DNA of 64,000 nt from Sphingobium lactosutens DS20 (GTDB lineage: Bacteria; Pseudomonadota; Alphaproteobacteria; Sphingomonadales; Sphingomonadaceae): assembly GCF_000445105.1 (NCBI RefSeq), contig NZ_ATDP01000091.1, forward strand, positions 82,912 through 146,911, given 5' to 3'. Within the stretch, counting starts at the first letter, position 1, and each line of letters begins with the position of its first letter. Both the position numbers and the translations under genes were made by a program. The notes beneath the pieces are model-generated. The model searched no databases. It was not told the origin of the DNA and saw only the letters and a program-made list of their open reading frames with translations. Shown here piece by piece: positions 26,045-34,787 of the stretch.

Positions 26045-27046
26045 ATGAATGATGCCGTCGCCGCGCCAGCCGGGCAAAGCTGGAAAGTCACCCTGCCCTG
26101 CACCCGCGCCGAAGCCGAGGCACTGGACGGCGACATCGCCGCCTTCGCCCTGATGGACCGCCCGCCGGTGCTGATGACCAGCGAGGCCAGCCCCGACGAC
26201 GAGGATCAGTGGCAGCTGGACGCCTATTTCGAAGGCAAGCCCAGCGCCGCCGCCGTCAAGCTGCTGAAGACGCTGGTGCCCAGCGCCAGCCGGACCAAGC
26301 CGGCGATAGAGCAGCTGCCCGATGAGGAATGGGTGACGATCAGCCAGCAGGGACTGGAGGCCGTCACCGCCGGCCGCTTCCACGTCCGCAATCTGGCCAG
26401 CGATCCGGAAGCACCGGGCCATGTCAATCTGCTGATCGAGGCCAGCCGCGCCTTTGGCACCGGCCAGCATGAAACCACCGCCGGATGCCTCGCCATGCTG
26501 GACCGGATGCGGCGCGTGGGCATGCGATACCGCAACGTCGCCGACATCGGCACCGGCACGGGGCTGCTTGCCTTCGCCGCGCTGAACCTCTGGCCGCGCG
26601 CCCATGCCATCGCTTCGGATATCGATCCGGTCGCGGTGGAAATCAGCGCCGACAATGCCCATGCCAATGGCGTCATGCTGGGCAGCGGCGCCGGGCAATT
26701 GGCGCTGGTGACGGCGGCCGGGGCGGATCATGCCGCGATCATCGGCCGCGCGCCCTATGACCTGCTGATCGCTAACATCCTGGCCGGTCCGCTAATCGAA
26801 CTCGCGCCGTCCTTGTGCGCCCTGGTCGAGGATGGCGGCACGATCGTTCTGGCAGGGCTGCTGAACGGCCAGGCTGATGCTGTCCTGGCGGCCTATCGCG
26901 CGCAGGGCATGCGCCTCGCTGAACGCAGCGACCGTGGCGACTGGCCGACATTGCGGCTGCGCAAACGGCCCCGTATCGGCTGGAAGAGGCCGCAACGACT
27001 GCGAGCGAACGCGCGCGGCGAAGCCCCCGGTTTTGGCAGCATTTAG
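26045..27046 (+). CDS. prmA: Ribosomal protein L11 methyltransferase
   Basis: The 333-residue protein starts MNDAVAAPAGQSWKVTLPCT. An N-terminal substrate domain comes first. The class I methyltransferase domain has the PrmA signatures ASRAFGTGQHETTAGCL, VADIGTGTGLLAFAAL (SAM motif I), DIDPVAVEISADNAHANGV and DLLIANILAGPLIELAP (the NPPY-like NI motif). It trimethylates L11. The C-terminal tail is basic. It is followed at 18 bases by a dienelactone-hydrolase gene. Confidence 0.95.
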   Translation: MNDAVAAPAGQSWKVTLPCTRAEAEALDGDIAAFALMDRPPVLMTSEASPDDEDQWQLDAYFEGKPSAAAVKLLKTLVPSASRTKPAIEQLPDEEWVTISQQGLEAVTAGRFHVRNLASDPEAPGHVNLLIEASRAFGTGQHETTAGCLAMLDRMRRVGMRYRNVADIGTGTGLLAFAALNLWPRAHAIASDIDPVAVEISADNAHANGVMLGSGAGQLALVTAAGADHAAIIGRAPYDLLIANILAGPLIELAPSLCALVEDGGTIVLAGLLNGQADAVLAAYRAQGMRLAERSDRGDWPTLRLRKRPRIGWKRPQRLRANARGEAPGFGSI

Positions 27047-27064
27047 ACCCTCAAGGAGACGATC

Positions 27065-27781
27065 ATGACCATCCTGCGCGAACCGCTGGTTCATCAGATC
27101 GACGGAGAGCCGTTCGAGCATATGGTCGTCGCCGATGCCAAGGCCGGTCCGCGCCCGGGCATTCTGCTCTTCCCCAATGTGCTCGGCACCAAGGAAGCGG
27201 ATGTCGCCTATGCGCAGAAACTGGCGGAGCTTGGCTACAGCCTGCTGGTGGTCGACCTGTATGGACAGGGCAAGCGCACGACCCGGGCCGAGCCGGATGC
27301 GGCTCGCTACATGAATGCGCTGCGCGCCGACCGCGCCCTGCTGCGCAACAGGCTCAATGCGGCACATATGGTGCTCAAGGGTCTGGACGTGGTGGACGCG
27401 GGCCGGACGGCGGCGATCGGCTTCTGCTTTGGCGGCCTGTGCGTCCTCGACCTGGCGCGCAGCGGCGCGGACATTGCGGGCGGGGTCAGCTTCCATGGCG
27501 TCTATGACCCGCCGCCCTTCCCCAATGCCGCCATCAGCGCAAAACTGCTCGTCTGCCATGGCTGGGACGATCCGATCGCCCCGCCCGATGCAACTGTGGG
27601 GCTTGCCCGTGAACTGACGCAAGCCGGATGCGACTGGCAGATCCATGCTTATGGCCACACCGGGCATGCCTTCACCGACGAATCGGCTAACATGCCGGAC
27701 AAAGGCCTGGCCTATAGCCCCGCCGCAGACCGGCGGAGCTTCCAGGCGATGACGAATTTCCTGTCCGAGCTGTTCGGCTGA
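27065..27781 (+). CDS. Dienelactone hydrolase family protein
   Basis: The 238-residue alpha/beta hydrolase has a Cys nucleophile in IGFCFGGLCVL (GxCxGG, the dienelactone-hydrolase form), an Asp in HGWDDPIAPP and a His in GHTGHAFTDE. The family hydrolyses dienelactones and related esters or lactones. No aromatic ring-cleavage genes are adjacent, so a specific pathway is not claimed. The ATG follows a CAAGGAGACGATC Shine-Dalgarno. It converges with the carboxypeptidase gene. Confidence 0.92.
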   Translation: MTILREPLVHQIDGEPFEHMVVADAKAGPRPGILLFPNVLGTKEADVAYAQKLAELGYSLLVVDLYGQGKRTTRAEPDAARYMNALRADRALLRNRLNAAHMVLKGLDVVDAGRTAAIGFCFGGLCVLDLARSGADIAGGVSFHGVYDPPPFPNAAISAKLLVCHGWDDPIAPPDATVGLARELTQAGCDWQIHAYGHTGHAFTDESANMPDKGLAYSPAADRRSFQAMTNFLSELFG

Positions 27782-27799
27782 CGCGCCAACGCGCAGCCG

Positions 27800-28930
27800 T
27801 CACAGATCGTCGATCATCTCCGCCAGCACCGCCAGGCAATCCTTGGCCAATTGCATCGACCGGGCCGGCGACCAGCCATAATCGGCGTCGGGCAGGTCGT
27901 CATTATCCTTGAAGGGCATTTCCAGCGTCATGGCCACCGCCCCGAACCGTTCGGCCACCTGATTGGTGGACATGGACAGATTGGCCTTGCCCGCACCGGC
28001 CACCGGATAGCCTAGCCGCGTCTGAAAATCGGGCGTGCGCTGCGCCAGCGTGTCACGGTAGCGATGATAGAGCTGCGACTGGCGCTCGGTGATGGAGGGA
28101 ATGCCGTCAAAGCCCGCGATGAAAACGGCGGGTATCGCCTCGTCGCCATGGACATCCATCGCGAAATGGACGCCGCTTTCATCCATGGCGTTGCGCACCA
28201 GCAACACCTCCGGGCTTCGCTCCGCGCTGGGCTCGTGCCATTCGCGGTTGAGGTTGACGCCCGCCGCATTGGTGCGCAGATGCCCGCGCCGGCTGCCGTC
28301 GGGATTCATGTTGGGGACGAGATGGATCGTCGCCTTCTGCCGCAACAGGCGCGCGACGGCGTCTTCTTCGTCGCACAATCGCTCCAGTGCGCCTTCCATC
28401 CACCATTGCGCCATGGTTTCACCCGGATGCTGACGGGCATAAAGCCAAACCTGCCTGGGACCATCGCCCAGCGTCAGCATATCCATCGGTTGCCCGTCCA
28501 GCGTCAGACCCAATTCACGATGAACGACGCCCGGCTGCCCCGCCGCCCAGGCGATCAGGTCATGATGGCGCTCCATCGAATAGGGCGCGAAATAGGCTAT
28601 CCACACGGCATTGCTATCGGGCGTCAGACGGATGGTGAGCGTGCCGTCGGCGTAGCTGGTGTCGGCAAGAAACCAGTTTTCGCGATCTTCGCTGACCCTG
28701 GCGCAATAGCCGGGCCAGCCATCGGGATAGGCCGACCGCGCGCCATTGACGATGGCCAGTTCCACATCCTGCCCGGCCGCATTGGCTAGGCGGAAATGAA
28801 ACCATTGGTAGAAATCGCTCTGGTGATCGGTGACAATCTCCAGTTCGGCGCGGGGGCCTGACGCTGTGTCGGTGATGGAAAGGACGCGAATGTTGCTGCT
28901 ATCGAAAGCGCTGGAAATGCTGATGCTCAT
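27800..28930 (-). CDS. M14-family zinc carboxypeptidase, cytosolic (CCP-like)
   Basis: The 376-residue protein has an N-terminal beta-rich domain (about residues 1-130), as in cytosolic carboxypeptidases. The M14 catalytic domain carries zinc ligands [12 protein letters not shown] (HxxE, about residue 168) and [16 protein letters not shown] (third His). The substrate-binding segment [24 protein letters not shown] is also present, and the catalytic Glu is likely in [10 protein letters not shown]. No signal peptide was seen. In eukaryotes CCPs trim acidic tails from tubulin; the bacterial substrate is unknown. Its start overlaps the DUF4136 lipoprotein stop (ATGA). Confidence 0.9.
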   Translation of the reverse strand: MSISISSAFDSSNIRVLSITDTASGPRAELEIVTDHQSDFYQWFHFRLANAAGQDVELAIVNGARSAYPDGWPGYCARVSEDRENWFLADTSYADGTLTIRLTPDSNAVWIAYFAPYSMERHHDLIAWAAGQPGVVHRELGLTLDGQPMDMLTLGDGPRQVWLYARQHPGETMAQWWMEGALERLCDEEDAVARLLRQKATIHLVPNMNPDGSRRGHLRTNAAGVNLNREWHEPSAERSPEVLLVRNAMDESGVHFAMDVHGDEAIPAVFIAGFDGIPSITERQSQLYHRYRDTLAQRTPDFQTRLGYPVAGAGKANLSMSTNQVAERFGAVAMTLEMPFKDNDDLPDADYGWSPARSMQLAKDCLAVLAEMIDDL

Positions 28931-29520
28931 TTGACCGTTATAGTGCGACCGGATTCACCGGGATAGCCCCTGATCAACGCACTGGCGAGCTTCTGCGCGG
29001 CGGCGGCGGGCTGCGATTCGGGCGATCCCTGTTTGCCTTCGGTATAGGCGCGCCCTTCCCAGATGGTTGTCGAATCGGAACGCCGACGCAATTGCACCTG
29101 CAATTCGGTCGTCACAATATCCTTGGGTTTGCCGGACAGGTTGATGCCCACGCCGAGCCCCAGGCCGGAGTAGCCGCCGCTGCCGATTCCGCCGCCGACG
29201 CCAACCGACACAGGCTTGCCGCTGCGATCTATGCCGCCCGGCCGGAAGCTGCGGCGAAAGTTGACGAGCGCGACATATTCGCTGCTGGCACCGGCCGAAA
29301 CGGGCGAAAATCCGACCTGCGCGAACTGCTGCTGCACCGACGCGGCATAGGTCCGAAATTCCAGGCTGACGTCGGGATTGCCGGGCATTTCCTCGACAGC
29401 GATCGTGCCGGATCGCGCCGGACTGTCGATGTGGAAACGCGTCACCTCCACTGGCGGTACGGTCGCGCAGGCTGCGAGTGGCAGGGCCAGGATGACGGCG
29501 ATCAGGGGACGCTTCGACAT
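28927..29520 (-). CDS. DUF4136 lipoprotein
   Basis: The precursor is 197 residues from the ATG at 29520 ([20 protein letters not shown]), with GGAG upstream. The lipobox is LAACA. The mature DUF4136 domain includes [20 protein letters not shown] and a Gly-rich stretch ([24 protein letters not shown]). It probably faces the periplasm or outer membrane. It overlaps the carboxypeptidase start by four bases, so it is the first gene of a two-gene operon. Function unknown. Confidence 0.85.
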   Translation of the reverse strand: MSKRPLIAVILALPLAACATVPPVEVTRFHIDSPARSGTIAVEEMPGNPDVSLEFRTYAASVQQQFAQVGFSPVSAGASSEYVALVNFRRSFRPGGIDRSGKPVSVGVGGGIGSGGYSGLGLGVGINLSGKPKDIVTTELQVQLRRRSDSTTIWEGRAYTEGKQGSPESQPAAAAQKLASALIRGYPGESGRTITVK

Positions 29521-29721
29521 GACTTCACTCCAACAGGCATTTGCCGGACACACGGCGCGACGGACATAATTCCTTCTCAACGCGTGAAGCCACCAAGTTG
29601 CTGCATGAACGATGAACAGGGGTAAAAATGGGCGCATCGCGCTTGACTTTGCGCCTTCCGACCCATAGGGGCAGCGCTTCGAAATTCAGACCGAAACCAG
29701 ATTCATCGAAGGCCGACTGCC

Positions 29722-29847
29722 ATGAAGATCCGCAACTCGCTCAAGTCGCTCAAGGGCCGCCACCGGGATAACCGCGTGATCCGTCGTCGCGGCCGCACCT
29801 ATGTCATCAACAAGACGAACCGTCGTTTCAAGGCTCGCCAGGGCTGA
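29722..29847 (+). CDS. rpmJ: 50S ribosomal protein L36 (cysteine-free form)
   Basis: The 41-residue protein starts [20 protein letters not shown] and ends in NRRFKARQG. It lacks the four zinc-binding Cys/His residues of the classical L36, so it is the zinc-independent (type B) form usual in alphaproteobacteria. It is a single-gene unit closed by a perfect 11-bp terminator. Confidence 0.95.
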   Translation: MKIRNSLKSLKGRHRDNRVIRRRGRTYVINKTNRRFKARQG

Positions 29848-29894
29848 ACGACGACCGCCGCTTCGTCAGGGAAGCAGCGTAGCCAAATATGAAA

Positions 29895-29925
29895 GGCGCC
29901 CGGTCGATGACCGGGCGCCTTTTCT
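29895..29925 (+). terminator. Rho-independent terminator of rpmJ
   Basis: GGCGCCCGGTC-GAT-GACCGGGCGCC forms a perfect 11-bp stem with a three-base loop, followed by TTTTCT. Confidence 0.92.
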
Positions 29926-29955
29926 CGTAGGCAAAGCGTATGGCAAGGCAGGCCC

Positions 29956-29978
29956 GGCAAGAGGGATTCCCTCTCGCC
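29956..29978 (-). terminator. Hairpin downstream of pyk
   Basis: Read on the minus strand, GGCGAGAGGG-AAT-CCCTCTTGCC pairs over 10 bp (one G-U) just after the pyruvate-kinase stop. The T-run is weak, so it is a probable but not canonical terminator. Confidence 0.5.
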
Positions 29979-29990
29979 GAACCCCGCGCC

Positions 29991-31457
29991 TCAGAAGGAT
30001 GGCGATTCGTCGCGCCCCTTAAGCTCGTCGCCGCGAATGGCCGCGACATGCAGGACGTTGGTCGATCCCGGCGTGCCAAATGGAACGCCCGCCAGGACGA
30101 CGATCTTGCCGCCTTTTTCCGACATGCCATGGCGCAGCGCCATGCGCCGGGCCTTGCCGATCATCTCTTCGAAATTGCCGATATCCTTGGTGCGGACGGC
30201 GTGGACGCCCCAGGTCAGGCCCAGCTTGCGCGCCGTGTCCGATCGCGGCGTCAGCGCCAGGATGGACGCCGATGGCCGTTCGCGTGCGACCCGGCGCACG
30301 GTGCTGCCCGATGAGGTGAAGCAGGTGATGGCGCTCGCGCCCATGACCGACACGATGCTGCTCGCCGCTTCCGCCAGCGCGTCGGCCGTCGTCGGGTCGG
30401 GCCGCGTCTCGGTGAAATGCAGTCGCGCCAGATAGCCCGGATCGCGCTCGACGCTATGGGCGATACTGTCCATCATCGTCACCGCTTCGACCGGCCAGTC
30501 GCCCGCCGCCGTTTCGGCCGACAACATGATCGCGTCTGCGCCATCATAGACTGCGGTGGCGACGTCGGACACTTCGGCGCGGGTCGGCGATGGCGACTTG
30601 ATCATCGATTCGAGCATCTGGGTCGCAACGACAACCGGCCGTCCCAGCGTGCGCGCGGTGGCGACGATCTGCTTTTGCAGCGGCGGCACGGCCTGCGGCG
30701 GCAATTCGACGCCCAAGTCGCCGCGCGCCACCATCACGCCATCGGCCAGTTCGATAATCTCCTCCAGCCGCTGCACGGCGGAGGGCTTTTCGATCTTGGC
30801 CATGAGCGCGCCATGACCGCCCATCAGTTTGCGCGCTTCGGCCAGATCCTCCGGCCGCTGCACGAAGCTGAGCGCGATCCAGTCGCACCCTTGCTCCACC
30901 GCGAAGCTGAGGTCGCGGCGGTCCTTGTCCGTCAGCGCGGGCACCGGCACGACGACGTCGGGCACATTGACGCCCTTGCGGTTAGACAGGGTGCCGCCGA
31001 CTTCGACGATGGTGTCGATGCGATCGTCGCTGACCGCCTTCACCCGCAGGACCAGCTTGCCATCGTCGAGCAGCAGCCGCGTCTCGGGCACCAAAGCCGC
31101 GTAGATTTCGGGATGCGGCAGATTGACGCGGAGCGCGTCGCCGGGCGTTTCATCCCGGTCAAGGACGAAGGCTGCGCCCTTTTCCAGGATCGCCAGCCCC
31201 TTTTCGAAGGTGCCGACGCGCAGCTTTGGCCCCTGAAGATCGCCCAGGATGGTGGTCGGCCGGTTGAATTCCTTTTCCAGCGCGCGGATCGCGGCGATGC
31301 GGGCCGCATGATCCTCATGCGCGCCATGGCTCATATTGATGCGGAAGGCGTCGGCCCCGGCGACGAACAGCGCCCGGATCATTTCGGGCGTATCGCTCGC
31401 GGGGCCAAGGGTCGCGAGAATGCGCACCTTTCGCGAGCGGGGCGGTAACTTAGTCAT
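29991..31457 (-). CDS. pyk: Pyruvate kinase
   Basis: The 488-residue glycolytic enzyme converts PEP and ADP to pyruvate and ATP. Motifs include RVRILATLGPASDTPEMIR-type N-terminal sequence, NMSHGAHEDH and MAKIEKPSAVQRLEEI (catalytic Lys and metal-binding Glu). VMVARGDLGVELP and VVATQMLESMI follow. The order is A domain, B cap (about 70-170), A domain and C-terminal regulatory domain. It is a monocistronic minus-strand gene, with its start divergent from the DUF1244 gene. Confidence 0.98.
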   Translation of the reverse strand: MTKLPPRSRKVRILATLGPASDTPEMIRALFVAGADAFRINMSHGAHEDHAARIAAIRALEKEFNRPTTILGDLQGPKLRVGTFEKGLAILEKGAAFVLDRDETPGDALRVNLPHPEIYAALVPETRLLLDDGKLVLRVKAVSDDRIDTIVEVGGTLSNRKGVNVPDVVVPVPALTDKDRRDLSFAVEQGCDWIALSFVQRPEDLAEARKLMGGHGALMAKIEKPSAVQRLEEIIELADGVMVARGDLGVELPPQAVPPLQKQIVATARTLGRPVVVATQMLESMIKSPSPTRAEVSDVATAVYDGADAIMLSAETAAGDWPVEAVTMMDSIAHSVERDPGYLARLHFTETRPDPTTADALAEAASSIVSVMGASAITCFTSSGSTVRRVARERPSASILALTPRSDTARKLGLTWGVHAVRTKDIGNFEEMIGKARRMALRHGMSEKGGKIVVLAGVPFGTPGSTNVLHVAAIRGDELKGRDESPSF

Positions 31458-31573
31458 GTCTTCTCCTGACCGTCATGATCGCGCCGGGCCTGACCCTTGG
31501 CCTTGCCAGCGCGTCGTTATGGGTTATCCGTGCTGCACGACAGGATGATGTAGTTTCAGCGAAAGGATCGCCG

Positions 31574-31873
31574 ATGGCCGACACCATACTCACCGATGCG
31601 GTTGCCGCAACCGCCTTCCGTCGCCTGGTGGCGCATTTGCAGCATCGGACCGACGTCCAGAATATCGACCTGATGGGGACGGCAGGCTTCTGCCGCAACT
31701 GCCTGGCCGACTGGGTGGCGCAGGCGCATGGCGACCTGACCCGCGATCAGGCGCGCGAGATCATTCACGGCATGCCATTCGACCAATGGAAGGCGCAGCA
31801 TCAGGTCGAAGCGACGCCCGACCAGATCGCAAAGATGCAGGAGAGTGTGGCGAAGAACGCCGACACCCATTAG
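31574..31873 (+). CDS. DUF1244 family protein
   Basis: The 99-residue protein starts [34 protein letters not shown]. The conserved core [17 protein letters not shown] holds a CxxC pair that could bind zinc or be redox-active, followed by [24 protein letters not shown] lies upstream of this ATG. DUF1244 proteins are small cytoplasmic proteins of unknown function, widespread in alpha- and gammaproteobacteria. It is followed at 56 bases by the GapR-like gene. Confidence 0.9.
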   Translation: MADTILTDAVAATAFRRLVAHLQHRTDVQNIDLMGTAGFCRNCLADWVAQAHGDLTRDQAREIIHGMPFDQWKAQHQVEATPDQIAKMQESVAKNADTH

Positions 31874-31929
31874 AGGCGGGCGCCAATCCGATTCTATCGG
31901 CCGATTCACACTCACATACGGAGAACCCC

Positions 31930-32172
31930 ATGAGCGAGGGCAACGTCGCCGCTGACCAGCTACGCCTTTTCATCGAGCGCATCGAGCGGCTGGAAGAGGA
32001 AAAGAAGGGCATCGGCGACGACATCAAGGATGTCTATCTGGAGGCGAAGGCAAACGGATATGACGGCAAGATCATGCGCCAGATCGTCCGCCTGCGGAAG
32101 ATGCAGCCGCACGATCGGCAGGAAATGGAAGCCATCCTGCAGACCTATCTGGCCGCGCTCGGCATGGAATGA
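31930..32172 (+). CDS. gapR: GapR-type DNA-binding protein (DUF2312/UPF0335)
   Basis: The 80-residue protein is all-helical and highly charged, from [20 protein letters not shown] to the LAALGME end. The pattern [37 protein letters not shown] is the DUF2312 core. Caulobacter GapR of this family clamps overtwisted DNA and helps topoisomerases during replication. The length matches the family. It lies between DUF1244 and yebC-ruvC in a short same-strand run of nucleic-acid genes. Confidence 0.9.
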   Translation: MSEGNVAADQLRLFIERIERLEEEKKGIGDDIKDVYLEAKANGYDGKIMRQIVRLRKMQPHDRQEMEAILQTYLAALGME

Positions 32173-32284
32173 CGTGTCGACTGGCGTTGGTGCTTGATGG
32201 CGCGAGCGCCTGCGACATTGCAGGATCGGGGCGCAATCGTTAGAGAGCGCGCCTTGGATCACAGATAATATCGGGAGAAAGGCC

Positions 32285-33028
32285 GTGGCCGGCCATTCCA
32301 AATTCAAGAACATCATGCATCGCAAGGGCGCGCAGGACAAGAAACGGTCCTCGATGTTCTCCAAGCTGAGCCGCGAAATCACCGTCGCGGCCAAGATGGG
32401 CATGCCCGACCCGGACATGAACCCGCGCCTTCGCCTGGCCGTCAATGCCGCCAAGGCGCAGTCCATGCCCAAGGACAATATCCAGCGCGCGATCGACAAG
32501 GCGTCGGGCGGCGACACGGATAATTACGAGGAAGTGCGCTACGAGGGCTATGGCCCCGGCGGCGTCGCCATCATCGTCGAAGCGCTGACCGACAATCGCA
32601 ATCGCACCGCGACCAACGTCCGCACCGCCTTTTCTAAAAATGGCGGCAATCTCGGCGCGTCGGGCGCGGTGAGCCATGGCTTCGAACGGCTTGGCCTCAT
32701 CACCTATCCGGCGAGCGCAGGCGATGCCGACGCGGTGTTCGAAGCCGCGCTGGAAGCGGGCGCGGATGATGTGTCCTCCAACGAGGACGAGCATGAAATC
32801 TGGACCGCGATGGACGCGCTGCATGAAGTCGCCAAGGCGCTGGAAGCGAAGCTGGGTGAAGCGGACAGCGCCAAGCTCGCTTGGCGACCGACGACCACCG
32901 TCGAAGTCGATGAAAGCAATGCCGGCACGCTGATGAAGCTGGTCGACACGCTGGAAGATGATGATGACGTCCAGACCGTCTGGGGCAATTATGAAGTGTC
33001 GGATGACGTGATGGAGAAGCTGGGCTGA
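32285..33028 (+). CDS. yebC: YebC/PmpR-family protein
   Basis: The 247-residue protein starts at a GTG ([21 protein letters not shown], first residue Met when translated), preceded by GGGAGAAAGG. The three-domain YebC fold is recognisable from [20 protein letters not shown] and [45 protein letters not shown] then completes the pattern. YebC proteins were annotated as transcription regulators and more recently as factors that help ribosomes pass proline-rich stretches. It is next to ruvC, as in many bacteria. Confidence 0.96.
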   Translation: MAGHSKFKNIMHRKGAQDKKRSSMFSKLSREITVAAKMGMPDPDMNPRLRLAVNAAKAQSMPKDNIQRAIDKASGGDTDNYEEVRYEGYGPGGVAIIVEALTDNRNRTATNVRTAFSKNGGNLGASGAVSHGFERLGLITYPASAGDADAVFEAALEAGADDVSSNEDEHEIWTAMDALHEVAKALEAKLGEADSAKLAWRPTTTVEVDESNAGTLMKLVDTLEDDDDVQTVWGNYEVSDDVMEKLG

Positions 33029-33068
33029 GACGCCCGGCTACCGTCCTTATCCGACCATTTCTGACATC

Positions 33069-33560
33069 ATGATTCTGCTCGGCCTTGATCCTGGCCTGGG
33101 CACCACGGGATGGGGCTTGATTGCGGCTGACGGCAATCGCCTCACCCATATCGGCAATGGTCAGATCAAGACCGATGCCGATATGGCGCTGGCGACCCGA
33201 TTGCTGGCGATTGACCTGGCACTGACCGACCTGATCCTGGAGCATCGTCCCGACGGCGCGGCGGTCGAGGAAGTGTTCGTCAACGTCAATCCGCAATCGA
33301 CATTGAAGCTGGGCCAGGCGCGCGGCGTGGTCCTGCTCGCCGCATCGCGATCGGGCATGGAGGTGGGGGAATATGCCGCCCGGCTGGTCAAGAAGTCGGT
33401 CGTGGGCGTAGGCAATGCATCCAAGGATCAGGTCCATGCGATGGTGCAACGGCTGTTGCCCGGCGCCAAAATCGCAGGACCCGATGCAGCCGATGCGCTG
33501 GCCGTCGCCATCACCCACGCCCATCATCTGGCGAGCGCGCGGCGCATTCCCAAGGGATGA
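33069..33560 (+). CDS. ruvC: Holliday junction endonuclease RuvC
   Basis: The 163-residue protein starts [19 protein letters not shown], with the first catalytic Asp at residue 7. The second acidic residue is in [11 protein letters not shown], and the C-terminal pair is in [18 protein letters not shown]. It resolves Holliday junctions with RuvAB, but ruvAB are not adjacent. It lies 40 bases after yebC on the same strand. Confidence 0.97.
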   Translation: MILLGLDPGLGTTGWGLIAADGNRLTHIGNGQIKTDADMALATRLLAIDLALTDLILEHRPDGAAVEEVFVNVNPQSTLKLGQARGVVLLAASRSGMEVGEYAARLVKKSVVGVGNASKDQVHAMVQRLLPGAKIAGPDAADALAVAITHAHHLASARRIPKG

Positions 33561-33593
33561 GGCATGGGGCGGAGCAACGCTCCGCCCCAGTTT

Positions 33594-33872
33594 TTATTGC
33601 CAGTTGAAAGGTAGCGGCGCTTCGCGGAAGGCGAAACGATCGAGATGATCGGCGACGACCTGCTTGAAGCGGTCGACATCGGCATCTGGATTGGGCGCCA
33701 GGGATACGAGCAGCGCTTCGGGCTGCGCTTCCATGTGGATCGATCCCATCGGAAAGGCGATATCGCCCTTGTCCGCGTCAAACTGAACCTCGAACTTGTG
33801 GCTCCAATGTTTGCACAGTTGCTGAAGATAGCGGCTGGCGTTGGTGGTGGGGACGGTTGCGGTAATGGTCAT
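33594..33872 (-). CDS. DUF2218 domain protein
   Basis: The 92-residue protein starts MTITATVPTTNASRYLQQLCKHWSHKFEVQFD and contains IAFPMGSIHMEAQPEALLVSL, typical of DUF2218. It is probably a small cytoplasmic protein of unknown function. It begins three bases after the PadR regulator stop, so the two form an operon and the regulator probably controls it. Confidence 0.88.
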   Translation of the reverse strand: MTITATVPTTNASRYLQQLCKHWSHKFEVQFDADKGDIAFPMGSIHMEAQPEALLVSLAPNPDADVDRFKQVVADHLDRFAFREAPLPFNWQ

Positions 33873-33875
33873 GGG

Positions 33876-34514
33876 TCAGAGCCTTTCGATCTTGCTGGCG
33901 GCTTCGTCGATCAGGGCGGCGACATCGAACATGGTCTGGTTGTCGGCCCCTTCTTTTTCCAGTCGTTGCTGGATGGCAAAACGCAGATTGTGCATGGCGC
34001 GGCGAACGGGCGCCGGGTCGACGCGCTCGGCCTTTCGAGCCAGATGGGCCAGCCGCTCCATCGCCCGATCCAGCGCAGCCCTATCTTCCGCGATCTTGGC
34101 GCGGCCAGCGTCGGTGATGGCGAAGCGCTTGCGGCTTCCCTCGCCCGGTTGCTCCGCGATGAGTTCCATGTCGGACAGCAGGGTCAGCGTCGGGTAGACG
34201 ACCCCAGGACTGGGCGCATAGACCTCGCCCGACAGCGCCTCGATCGCACGGATCAGTTCATAACCGTGGCGCGGTTCGTCGGCGATCAGCTTGAGCAGGA
34301 TCAGCCGCAGCGCGTCATTGTCGAACAGGCGGCGGCCACGGCCGCCACGGCCGCCGCCGCGCGGGCTGTCATCGCCGAAGGGATCAGGGCCAAACGCGTC
34401 GCCGCCGAACCCGCCGCGCGCGGCGCTAAGTCCAGCAGCGAAAGCGACAGCTGCGCGAGGATGATTGAAACCGCCGCGATGGCGGCGGTGAGAGTGGGAT
34501 GTTGGAAAACGCAT
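33876..34514 (-). CDS. PadR-family transcriptional regulator
   Basis: The 212-residue protein starts MRFPTSHSHRRHRGGFNHP, and AAAGG precedes this ATG. A Gly/Arg-rich N-terminal extension (about residues 1-62) is followed by the PadR winged helix (LILLKLIADEPRHGYELIRAIEALSGEVYAPSPGVVYPTLTLLSDMELI). A C-terminal helical dimerisation region completes it. AT-rich palindromes sit just upstream of the start. PadR regulators usually repress adjacent genes in response to small molecules; DUF2218 is the only gene in its unit. Confidence 0.9.
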   Translation of the reverse strand: MRFPTSHSHRRHRGGFNHPRAAVAFAAGLSAARGGFGGDAFGPDPFGDDSPRGGGRGGRGRRLFDNDALRLILLKLIADEPRHGYELIRAIEALSGEVYAPSPGVVYPTLTLLSDMELIAEQPGEGSRKRFAITDAGRAKIAEDRAALDRAMERLAHLARKAERVDPAPVRRAMHNLRFAIQQRLEKEGADNQTMFDVAALIDEAASKIERL

Positions 34515-34533
34515 CAAGAACCTTTCATGTTTC

Positions 34534-34559
34534 CAGATATTCTAAGATATATCTCGATA
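34534..34559 (-). promoter_or_regulatory. AT-rich palindromic operator of the PadR unit
   Basis: AGATATATCT (34544-34553) is a perfect 10-base palindrome. AGATAT (34534-34539) and CGATAC (34554-34559) extend the ATATC-box pattern typical of PadR sites. It stands out in a GC-rich genome and lies 20 bases upstream of the PadR ATG. Confidence 0.6.
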
Positions 34560-34737
34560 CATGTCATGGTCAAGATTGCATTGCAAATTTGCCAGCGCAA
34601 AGGCCGTTCTGGCTGGGTCATTAAAGAAATTTTGATCGGTCATGCGCCAAGATAAGAGGGAGGGGGGAGAGATGATGATTGTTTGCGCAGCCCTATGGAT
34701 GGCGGATGATGCGTGGGATACGCCACCCGTTCGCGCA

Positions 34738-34767
34738 TTGATTAGATTTATCCTCGCGCACCATAAT
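34738..34767 (+). promoter_or_regulatory. Sigma-70-like promoter of the HD-GYP gene
   Basis: TTGATT (34738-34743), an 18-base spacer and CATAAT (34762-34767) lie 20 bases before the ATG at 34788. It lies in the otherwise featureless 34560-34787 gap. Confidence 0.5.
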
Positions 34768-34787
34768 TCGCATCGGAGCCGTCGCTG

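Noticed and set aside
24665..26731. 688-codon minus-strand frame opposite the chemoreceptor and prmA.
   Set aside because: It spans two real genes on the other strand and has no recognisable domain.
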